Assembly: GCA_018814465.1 (NCBI GenBank)
Contig: JAHIZR010000091.1
Location: 1-23,008, forward strand
Length of the DNA: 23,008 bases
From: a bacterium
GTDB lineage: Bacteria > Electryoneota > RPQS01
Direction: 5' to 3'
Part shown: positions 16,046-23,008 of the stretch, piece after piece
How positions within the stretch are numbered: position 1 is the stretch's first letter
Layout of the letters: each line of letters opens with the position of its first letter
Position numbers and translations under genes: made by a program
Notes under the pieces: model-generated
Seen by the model: the letters and a program-made list of their open reading frames with translations, nothing else
The model's database searches: none
What the model was told of the DNA's origin: nothing

Positions 16046-17498
16046 ACAGCTTCAAAGCGAAACCCAACTGATATTTGAATTGTCTCGACCGGGCAGGACA
16101 GGTTTTCAAGCGACTGCCACTCCCGCGAGTTTGCCCCATGTTAAGCTACCTTCAACTCTGACACGTAAAACCGCGCCGCGTTTGCCGGAAGTCGCCGAGA
16201 ACACCGCCGTCCGGCATTACACGAATCTCTCGGTTCGCAATCATCATATTGATCGGGACTTCTATCCTTTGGGTTCTTGTACTATGAAATACAATCCGAA
16301 GGTTAATGACGAGCTTGCCGCTCATCCCGGTTTCGCGGCGATCAGTCCCAAACAGTCCGAAGCCTCGTCACAGGGAGCGATGGAGCTTATGTATGAGCTG
16401 TCATCTGCGCTGATCGAAATCACCGGTATGGATCATATCACGTTGCAGCCTGCTGCCGGAGCGCAGGGTGAACAAACCGCCCTGCTGATGTTTCGCGCTT
16501 ACCACGAGAAATGCTTTGGCAAGCCGCGCAAAGCCGTCATTATTCCCGACAGCGCTCACGGCACAAACCCCGCCTCCATCGTGAACGCAGGATATGAAGT
16601 CATTCAACTGCCTTCCGCAGATGACGGGATGGTGGATGTGGGTGCGCTGAAAAACGTGCTGAATGAAGATATCGCGGCTCTCATGATCACCAATCCCAAC
16701 ACGCTGGGACTCTTTGAAAAGAAAATTCTGGAGATCAACGACTTGGTCCATCAAGCGGGCGGCTTGGTTTACATGGATGGCGCAAATCTGAATGCGCTGC
16801 TCGGAATCGCCCGGCCCGGTGATATGGGATTCGATGCGTGTCACATGAATCTTCATAAGACATTTTCCACGCCGCACGGCGGCGGCGGACCCGGCAGCGG
16901 TCCGGTTGCCGTAAAGAAAAAACTTGAACCGTTCTTGCCGACGCCCGTGCTCGTCGTTCTGAATAATAAGTTTCACTGGGAATGGAATCGCCCGGACTCG
17001 ATCGGCAATGTCCATTCTTTCTACGGCAACTTTGGCATTCATGTGCGCGCTTTGGCTTACATCCTGTCAATGGGCAGTGAAGGTATGCGCGGCATCGCTG
17101 AAAATTCGATAATCAATGCTAATTATCTCCGTGTGATGCTTGCCGACTGTTATCAGATTCAACAAAACGTCCCCTGCATGCACGAGGTTATCATCTCCGG
17201 ATCTCGACAAAAGGCTCGCGGTATTCGCACTCACGATATTGCCAAGCGACTGCTCGACTATGGCGTCCATCCGCCGACAGTCTATTTCCCCCTGATTGTT
17301 CCGGAATGCATGATGATTGAACCGACGGAATCCGAGTCTCGTGAAACACTCGATGATTTTGTCGACATTATGAAGACTATCGATAAAGAAGTTGACGAGC
17401 ATCCCGACGAGCTGCTTTCCGCGCCGCATCTGACGCCGGTGCGCAGGCTGGATGAGGCATCCGCCGCGCGCACGCTGGACATCCGCTACTACAAGTAA
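16023..17498 (+). CDS. gcvPB: Glycine dehydrogenase (decarboxylating) subunit 2
   Basis: This is the PLP-carrying beta half of the P protein. With start 16023 it has 491 residues, the usual size. Visible motifs are FYPLGSCTMKYNPK (80-93), QPAAGAQGE (142-150), IPDSAHGTNPAS (174-185), MDGANLNALLG (251-261) and the PLP site NLHKTFSTPHGGGGPG (276-291), with K279 forming the Schiff base. The frame is open upstream to 15921, but the family begins near residue 1 of the shorter form. An AAGGA site supports that start. The 23-bp overlap with gcvPA suggests coupled translation of two subunits needed in equal amounts. Confidence 0.96.
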   Translation: MPSPHPLKQLQSETQLIFELSRPGRTGFQATATPASLPHVKLPSTLTRKTAPRLPEVAENTAVRHYTNLSVRNHHIDRDFYPLGSCTMKYNPKVNDELAAHPGFAAISPKQSEASSQGAMELMYELSSALIEITGMDHITLQPAAGAQGEQTALLMFRAYHEKCFGKPRKAVIIPDSAHGTNPASIVNAGYEVIQLPSADDGMVDVGALKNVLNEDIAALMITNPNTLGLFEKKILEINDLVHQAGGLVYMDGANLNALLGIARPGDMGFDACHMNLHKTFSTPHGGGGPGSGPVAVKKKLEPFLPTPVLVVLNNKFHWEWNRPDSIGNVHSFYGNFGIHVRALAYILSMGSEGMRGIAENSIINANYLRVMLADCYQIQQNVPCMHEVIISGSRQKARGIRTHDIAKRLLDYGVHPPTVYFPLIVPECMMIEPTESESRETLDDFVDIMKTIDKEVDEHPDELLSAPHLTPVRRLDEASAARTLDIRYYK

Positions 17499-17515
17499 GT
17501 ATACCAGCCGGGCCA

Positions 17516-20383
17516 TTGACAAAGGACAATCTGAACTCTGCTCAAAGCGCTGTGAACTGGTTCGAGGAACTCGGTCTCGCTGATTTTGTCGCCGTTGATC
17601 TCGAAACGACCGGACTCGATCCGCAAAGCGACCAGATTATCGAAATCGGAGCGGTTCGCTTTGTTCATGGCAAGGCAAGTGATAAGTTTCAGACATTCCT
17701 TTCCTGTCCAAAGCCGCTCGACTCGTTCATCACCGAACTGACCGGTATCACGGATAGCGATTTGCAGAACTCGCCGTCCTTTCTCGAAGTTACCGGCGAA
17801 TTCTCTTCCTTCCTCGCTGAATCCGTTATCGTAGGTCAAAACGTTGATTTCGATTTGCAGTTTCTGTCGGCATCCGGTCGCAGAATTGCTGATACTTCTC
17901 GGGAGAATCTGTTCACTTTTCGCGGCCGTCATGTAATCGACACCGCCATGCTCGCGCGTATTTTCTGGCCGGAATTCACCAGGTTTTCTCTCAACCGTCT
18001 TTGCCATGAATTTGGCGTCACTCTCGAACAGGCCCATCGGGCTGTTGCCGATGCCCGTGCGACAGGGGAAGTTCTCGCAATCATGATCAATAAGCTGCCT
18101 CAACGCGTCTGGGGCAGCCTCGCGGATTCACTCAATCATTTGATTCAGACGACGACTCATCGGAGTCGTTTCTTTTTCAATCGTTTGTCCGTTCTGGCGA
18201 AGGACATTCCCAAGCCTGTCGCGGAATCCAATCCGTCACTTCATACGGACGCTTCACCTGTCGAAATGCCCGGTCTCGTTGCCTGGTTCGAAGAGAAGGG
18301 CGTCTTTGAACAAAATCTGGAGCGCTTCTCGCATCGGCCTATCCAGCAGGAAATGGCGGAGCTGGTTGACGCTGCTCTTCAAGATAATCGCTTTTCACTG
18401 ATTGAAGCTCCGACCGGAACCGGGAAATCGCTTGCTTATCTTTTACCCGCTCTGCTGTGGACTGAGGATGAGCGGCAGGAGGAAAGACAGGTTGTCATAT
18501 CCTCGCATACCAAAGCATTGCAGGAACAGCTTTTCAGTAAGGATGTGCAGGATATTGCGCTCTCCTTAAAGCATCGGATTTCCGCTGCGGTGCTCAAAGG
18601 GCGCCGCAACTATCTTTGCAAGCGCAGGCTGAACCTGCTTCTGCGCGATGCCGATCAGCGCTTGAGCGAATCCGAATGCCTCCGGCTGCTGCCCCTGTTG
18701 CGATGGGCGGAACTCACACAGACCGGAGATATTGCCGAAATCGGAGGATTTAATGAGCAGGCTGATCCCTATCTCTGGAGTCAGGTTTGCTCGGATAGTC
18801 AAGCCTGTGCAGGTTCTTCCTGCAGCAGCGGAAAAGGGGATTTTCATCGGGCAGCTCAGGAAATCGCCGCTAAATCAAAGCTTGTTTTTGTGAATCACGC
18901 GCTGCTGATGAGCGATACCGATCGGTTCCTTCTGAAGCCTGCGCCGCTGCGAAAAGTCATCATTGATGAGGCACATTCGATCGAACGAGCGGTTGTCGCG
19001 GCGATGACCGTGGAGTTAACGGCCGCTCAGTTTCGCGACGCATTGACTCGCATCGCGGATGAAAGAAGTTCCAGAGGGATTCTCTACCGGACGATTCGCG
19101 CCAACGATTCGCTTGGAGACGAACTTGTCAGGCGCGTCCAGTCCGCAATCGATAAGACGGCGCTTCTCTTCGGAGTGATTCGAACGGTCTTCGCTCAACT
19201 GCCGGGCGTTTTGTTAGGAATGGCTGCCGATCCGAATCGCTCCTTGAGAATTCGCTTCCGTAAGGACGATAATCTGCACCGGACGGTTAATCGCGAATTG
19301 GATGACTTGCTTCTCCAATGGCGCGAGTTCAGTATTTTCTTTGAGGCTCTTGTTTCTGACCTTCTGAAACTGCGCGGCGAGGAGAAGCTTCCTGCGGAGT
19401 TGCTGTTTGAGTTGCGCAGCTCTGCTGAGCAGATTAATAGCTTGCTCGAGAATCTTGCGCTGATCGTCGAGGCCGCTGATCGCAACCGCGTTTTCTGGGT
19501 CGAGGCCGGAAGCGGTCGATTAAATCCGTGGTGCGCCCTTTATGCCGCTCCGATTACGATCTCGGAAATGATGCACAAGGAGTTCTGGCAAAAAGTCGAC
19601 TCTGCTGTGCTCACTTCGGCCACATTGACCTGCAACGGCGGCTTTCGCCATATCAGGGAGGCGCTGGGGCTTGATCTTGTCGAGTCGAGTAGAGTGGCGG
19701 AAACCGCCCTTAACAGTCCCTTTAATCTGCCCGAACAGATGCAAGTGCTTGCTCCCTTGTACATGCCTGATCCGCGTCAGCAGCAAGCGCACAACGAAGC
19801 TGTTGCAGAACTTGCATCCGATTTAGCCGACCAGGTGTTTCGGGGTACTTTGATTCTTTGCACATCTTTAGAGGCGGTTCGCCAAATCGGCAACGCCTTG
19901 GAGCCTGTGGCAAGAAAAGCCGGGCGAATCCTGCTGACGCAGCGGTCTTCGGGAGCACCCTACGAACTTCTGAAACAGTTTCGCAGGCACAACGATGCCA
20001 TTCTCATCGGCGCCGCGAGCTTCTGGGAAGGGATCGATGTTATCGGGGATTCACTTCAAATTCTGATTATCGCAAAATTACCCTTCGATGTTCCCACTGA
20101 ACCTTGGGTTGAAGCGCGAAGCGAGCACCTGCGGGATGCCGGACGGGATGCCTTCAATGAATTCAGTATTCCCTCCGCCACGCTGAAACTCAAACAAGGA
20201 TTAGGCCGGCTTATCCGGCACCAGAATGATATCGGAGTCGCTATCCTCTGCGACCCGCGCCTTATGCAATCGCGTTTTGGTCACGCAATTCGCGGCAGTC
20301 TTCCTGTACCCGTTCAACCGGTTAACTCCAAAGCAGTGCTCTTGGAACAAATGCATTACTTTTTCCATACGGTTGCTGTATGA
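17516..20383 (+). CDS. dinG: DnaQ-type exonuclease fused to DinG-family Fe-S helicase
   Basis: Residues about 22-195 form a DEDDh 3'-5' exonuclease: D28 and E30 in VDLETTGLD, D111 in NVDFDL, and H174 and D179 in HRAVADA. Residues about 250-955 form an XPD/DinG superfamily 2 helicase, with Walker A APTGTGKS (298-305), DEAH (484-487), a SATLT motif and QGLGRLIR near the C-terminus. Four Cys (C368, C425, C431, C436) sit between Walker A and DEAH, where XPD/DinG proteins bind a [4Fe-4S] cluster. The likely role is resolving R-loops, G-quadruplexes or other structures in replication or repair. TTG 17516 is the longest plausible start. GTG 17552 would also keep the exonuclease domain, and neither has a clear ribosome-binding site. 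The 3' end overlaps mce by 4 bp (ATGA). Confidence 0.92.
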   Translation: MTKDNLNSAQSAVNWFEELGLADFVAVDLETTGLDPQSDQIIEIGAVRFVHGKASDKFQTFLSCPKPLDSFITELTGITDSDLQNSPSFLEVTGEFSSFLAESVIVGQNVDFDLQFLSASGRRIADTSRENLFTFRGRHVIDTAMLARIFWPEFTRFSLNRLCHEFGVTLEQAHRAVADARATGEVLAIMINKLPQRVWGSLADSLNHLIQTTTHRSRFFFNRLSVLAKDIPKPVAESNPSLHTDASPVEMPGLVAWFEEKGVFEQNLERFSHRPIQQEMAELVDAALQDNRFSLIEAPTGTGKSLAYLLPALLWTEDERQEERQVVISSHTKALQEQLFSKDVQDIALSLKHRISAAVLKGRRNYLCKRRLNLLLRDADQRLSESECLRLLPLLRWAELTQTGDIAEIGGFNEQADPYLWSQVCSDSQACAGSSCSSGKGDFHRAAQEIAAKSKLVFVNHALLMSDTDRFLLKPAPLRKVIIDEAHSIERAVVAAMTVELTAAQFRDALTRIADERSSRGILYRTIRANDSLGDELVRRVQSAIDKTALLFGVIRTVFAQLPGVLLGMAADPNRSLRIRFRKDDNLHRTVNRELDDLLLQWREFSIFFEALVSDLLKLRGEEKLPAELLFELRSSAEQINSLLENLALIVEAADRNRVFWVEAGSGRLNPWCALYAAPITISEMMHKEFWQKVDSAVLTSATLTCNGGFRHIREALGLDLVESSRVAETALNSPFNLPEQMQVLAPLYMPDPRQQQAHNEAVAELASDLADQVFRGTLILCTSLEAVRQIGNALEPVARKAGRILLTQRSSGAPYELLKQFRRHNDAILIGAASFWEGIDVIGDSLQILIIAKLPFDVPTEPWVEARSEHLRDAGRDAFNEFSIPSATLKLKQGLGRLIRHQNDIGVAILCDPRLMQSRFGHAIRGSLPVPVQPVNSKAVLLEQMHYFFHTVAV

Positions 20384-20787
20384 TCAAAGGACTCGACCAT
20401 ATCGCCGTCGCTGTCAGCGATCTCGATGCGGCTGTCAAGCTCTGGACCGAGACATTTCAGGTTGCCGTGTCGCATCGTGAGATCATACAAGATCAGCTTG
20501 TTGAAGTGGCAATGATTAAGCTCGGCTCGCTTCATGTCGAACTGATCTCCCCGATCTCTTCCGACTCTCCGGTCGCAAAGTTTATTGAAAAGCGCGGTGA
20601 AGCTCTTCACCATTTTGCGGTCGCCTCCGAATCCACTCAGGATGAACTGGATCGTATGAAGCAATCAGGCATTCCATTGATCGACGAAATGGCGCGTGCC
20701 GGTGCGAAGGGGAGCCGTATCGGTTTCATTCATCCGCAGGCGCTTGGAGGCGTGCTTGTTGAGATCGTAGATCATCAAAAAGAGTAA
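20380..20787 (+). CDS. mce: Methylmalonyl-CoA epimerase
   Basis: This 135-residue VOC/glyoxalase-fold protein interconverts (R)- and (S)-methylmalonyl-CoA in propionyl-CoA and odd-chain acid metabolism. Two paired beta-alpha-beta modules are visible. Metal ligand positions fit the family: H7 in LDHIAVAV, E54 in HVELISP, H78 in ALHHFAV and E128 in VLVEIV. GSRIGFIHPQALGGVLVEIV near the end is characteristic of the epimerase rather than glyoxalase I. The ATG overlaps the stop of the upstream helicase gene (ATGA). No methylmalonyl-CoA mutase lies in the window. The biotin carboxylase genes upstream could supply propionyl-CoA carboxylation. Confidence 0.93.
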   Translation: MIKGLDHIAVAVSDLDAAVKLWTETFQVAVSHREIIQDQLVEVAMIKLGSLHVELISPISSDSPVAKFIEKRGEALHHFAVASESTQDELDRMKQSGIPLIDEMARAGAKGSRIGFIHPQALGGVLVEIVDHQKE

Positions 20788-20796
20788 TCCGCTGCC

Positions 20797-22635
20797 GTGC
20801 AAATCTCTCTCGACACGAAATTAGGGGCGCTGCCGAAGCAGCCGGGCGTTTACCAGTTTAAAGACTCGTCGGGGTTGATTATCTATATCGGAAAAGCGCG
20901 AGTGCTCCGCAACCGTGTTCGCTCATACTTCCAGAAGACCAATGACGGCCGCTATCAGTATGAATTGCTCGTCAGCCGCATCGCTGATGTTGAAGTGATC
21001 ACAACCGACACCGAACTGGAAGCGCTGATTCTTGAAAGCACTCTGATTCAAAAGCATAAGCCTCGTTTTAACGTTGATCTGAAGGATGACAAGTCCTTTC
21101 CTTATTTGCGCGTTACCAATGAGGAATTTCCGAAGGTATTTCTGACTCGCAAGCCCGTCATGGATGGCTCAAAATACTTCGGACCATTCAGTGACTTGCG
21201 ATACCTGAAAGGACTGCTGCATGTGTTGCGCGGGATGCTGAAGATTCGCAGCTGCAATCTCCCGCTGACGGAAGCGGGTATCTCCGCGGGCAAGTTCAAA
21301 GACTGTCTTGAATACCAGATTCGCCGCTGCAATGCTCCCTGTGTCGGACGCGAATCGCGCGAGGAATATGACAAGCATGTCAAGGATTTCATCGATGTCA
21401 TCAAGGGCAGGGACGCCGACATCATCAGCAGGTTAAGGGAGGAAATGCGCGAGCACGCTGAGCATCAGCGCTTCGAGCAGGCCGCTCAATTGCGCGATTG
21501 GTTGAGTGCCGTCGCCGGTCTCACGCAAAAACAAAAAGTCATTTCCGCCGATCCGATCAATCGTGACATCTGCGGACTTGCGATCGAAGATGCCGATGGT
21601 TTTCTTGTTTTCATGCAGATTCGGGCGGGAAGGATGATGGGCAGGGTTCATTATCGGCTGCGTCATCTTAAGGATCGCGCGCTCCCTGAGATTCTTGAGA
21701 GTGCGCTGCAGCAGTATTACTCAAGCGCCGTCACGATCCCCGATGAACTGGTACTGCCCTTTGCGCCGGATAACCTTGATTTGCTCACGCGATGGCTGAA
21801 GAATATCGTCGGAAGCAAAGTGGAAATCATCATCCCGGCCAGAGGAGAAAAAGTCCAGATGGCGGATTTAGCTCATCGAAATGCCGAATTATTGTTGGGG
21901 GAGTATAAAATTGCCAAGCAGCAGAAAAGCCGCATCCCGGCAGCGGTCAAAGAGATTCAGAGCAGGCTGGGATTGCCCAAGTTGCCGCGAACGATAGCGG
22001 GATTCGATATTTCGACTCTGCAGGGGATTGACAAAGTCGCGTCAATGGTGGTCTTCAAGAATGGCCGTCCGGTTCGTTCGGAATACCGCAAATTTAAAAT
22101 CAAGACTGTTGAAGGTCAGGACGATTTCGCCTCTATGCACGAAGTTATTTATCGAAGATTTTCCCGCTTGCAAAGAGAGGGCGCCCTCTTTCCCGATCTG
22201 GTTCTGATTGACGGCGGCAAAGGACAGCTTGCCGCAGGTGTCTCTGCGTTGAAAAAGCTTGACATTCACGATCAGCCGATTCTGGGTCTCGCGAAGAGAA
22301 TAGAGGAGATCTACCTTCCCGGAGAAGACACTCCGCATAATCTGCCGCGGACTTCGTCCGGCTTGAAGCTGCTTCAACAATTGCGGGATGAAGCGCATCG
22401 CTTCGCGATTACTTATCATCGCAGCTTGCGCAAGAAATCGACGATGCAGTCTCAACTTGAAGACATTCCCGGTATCGGCCCTGCTCGCCGGAAAGCTCTG
22501 CTGGCTCATTTCAAAAGTATGCAGAGATTGACTTCTGCCTCTCTGCAAGAGCTTGAAGAAGTGCCCGGGCTTTCATCAAAAACCGCCGGGCAAGTCCGCG
22601 ATTATTTCCAGTCCAAAACCTCCACCGGTTCCTGA
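20797..22635 (+). CDS. uvrC: Excinuclease ABC subunit C
   Basis: UvrC makes the two incisions in nucleotide excision repair after UvrAB find a lesion. The 612-residue protein has the GIY-YIG nuclease domain for the 3' cut (about 14-92; GVYQF and IYIGKARVLRNRVRSYF). A Cys cluster follows (C153, C170, C178, C182), matching the reported Fe-S site, then a UvrB-binding UVR motif (about 205-240). The RNase H-like domain for the 5' cut has D404 in GFDIS, D472 in IDGGKGQ and H534 in EAHRF. Two helix-hairpin-helix motifs end the protein (556-605). The start is GTG 20797, 9 bp after mce, with no clear ribosome-binding site. Everything needed for activity is present. Confidence 0.97.
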   Translation: MQISLDTKLGALPKQPGVYQFKDSSGLIIYIGKARVLRNRVRSYFQKTNDGRYQYELLVSRIADVEVITTDTELEALILESTLIQKHKPRFNVDLKDDKSFPYLRVTNEEFPKVFLTRKPVMDGSKYFGPFSDLRYLKGLLHVLRGMLKIRSCNLPLTEAGISAGKFKDCLEYQIRRCNAPCVGRESREEYDKHVKDFIDVIKGRDADIISRLREEMREHAEHQRFEQAAQLRDWLSAVAGLTQKQKVISADPINRDICGLAIEDADGFLVFMQIRAGRMMGRVHYRLRHLKDRALPEILESALQQYYSSAVTIPDELVLPFAPDNLDLLTRWLKNIVGSKVEIIIPARGEKVQMADLAHRNAELLLGEYKIAKQQKSRIPAAVKEIQSRLGLPKLPRTIAGFDISTLQGIDKVASMVVFKNGRPVRSEYRKFKIKTVEGQDDFASMHEVIYRRFSRLQREGALFPDLVLIDGGKGQLAAGVSALKKLDIHDQPILGLAKRIEEIYLPGEDTPHNLPRTSSGLKLLQQLRDEAHRFAITYHRSLRKKSTMQSQLEDIPGIGPARRKALLAHFKSMQRLTSASLQELEEVPGLSSKTAGQVRDYFQSKTSTGS

Positions 22636-22637
22636 TT

Positions 22638-23008
22638 ATGCCGATTAACTACCCGCCTGTGACGATTGAAACGGCACTCGAGCATGGCTTGAGTGAGTCC
22701 GAATACGAACTCATTAAGGAAATCCTCGGACACACGCCGACTTATGTCGAACTTGGCCTGTACTCCGTCATGTGGTCTGAGCATTGTTCCTACAAGAATT
22801 CGATTCTTGAGATCAAGCGCCTGCCTAAAAAGGGTAAAAGAGTACTTGTCGAAGCGGGTGAAGAAAACGCCGGACTGATTGATATTGGCGATGGTCTGGC
22901 CGTCTGCTTCAAGATGGAAAGCCATAATCATCCGTCCGCTATTGAACCTTATCAGGGCGCGGCCACCGGAGTCGGCGGTATCCTGCGCGATATTTTTACG
23001 ATGGGCGC
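22638..23008 (+). CDS. purL: Phosphoribosylformylglycinamidine synthase II PurL, 5' part (runs off window)
   Basis: PurL uses ATP and ammonia from glutamine to make FGAM in purine synthesis. ATG 22638 comes 2 bp after the uvrC stop, and the frame stays open to the window edge (123 complete codons). The N-terminus reads as the short, multi-subunit PurL: GLSESEYELI (17-26), MWSEHCSYKNS (45-55) with the conserved His H49, and FKMESHNHPS (91-100) followed by GAATGVGGILRDIF (107-120). Such PurL forms normally work with separate PurS and PurQ proteins, not seen here. It is the last gene of the co-directional run. Confidence 0.95.
   Translation, partial: MPINYPPVTIETALEHGLSESEYELIKEILGHTPTYVELGLYSVMWSEHCSYKNSILEIKRLPKKGKRVLVEAGEENAGLIDIGDGLAVCFKMESHNHPSAIEPYQGAATGVGGILRDIFTMG

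Noticed and set aside
15464..17522. Long open frames antisense to the gcvP genes (up to 213 codons)
   Set aside because: They mirror the codon structure of strongly supported genes on the plus strand and show no recognisable domain.

Overview
The window looks like chromosomal DNA from a Gram-negative bacterium of moderate GC content. A beta-barrel outer-membrane protein and an OmpA-type peptidoglycan-binding protein point to a diderm envelope. The two-subunit glycine decarboxylase (gcvPA/gcvPB), the short-form PurL, the exonuclease-DinG fusion, methylmalonyl-CoA epimerase and a glycosyltransferase/flippase/short NodB-deacetylase cluster would suit an uncultured FCB-type phylum. That assignment is a low-confidence guess. 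Several starts are GTG or TTG, and many genes lack a clear Shine-Dalgarno sequence. I see no phage, CRISPR array, rRNA, tRNA or complete insertion sequence.

Region 1 (1-930) holds the 3' end of a beta-barrel gene and a strong bidirectional terminator. Region 2 (932-6135, minus strand) is a tight five-gene operon. In transcription order it is GT2 glycosyltransferase, flippase-like membrane protein, GT2 glycosyltransferase, NodB-family deacetylase, GT2 glycosyltransferase. It looks like a pathway that builds and modifies a membrane glycolipid or surface glycan; the product is unknown. A plausible promoter lies at 6162-6190, in the divergent gap before ligA.

Region 3 (6384-10784, plus strand) holds ligA, with an atypical zinc finger, a small unknown three-helix membrane protein, and a 398-bp gap. 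The gap contains nested inverted repeats and a broken 5' copy of efp. A type I asparaginase with an unusual C-terminal extension follows. The intact efp comes next, so homologous efp 5' sequences bracket the asparaginase gene.

Region 4 (10816 to the end, plus strand) is a dense co-directional run: efp, an OmpA-like protein, accB, accC, gcvH, gcvPA, gcvPB, exonuclease-dinG, methylmalonyl-CoA epimerase, uvrC and the 5' end of purL. Gaps are 2-46 bp or the genes overlap, and no internal terminator was seen. It combines translation, fatty-acid or propionyl-CoA carboxylation, glycine cleavage, DNA repair and purine synthesis.

No clearly new system stands out. The best leads are the efp remnant bracketing the asparaginase gene, the asparaginase extension, the substituted LigA zinc ligand, the glycosyltransferase operon and the structured repeat at 8826-8971.
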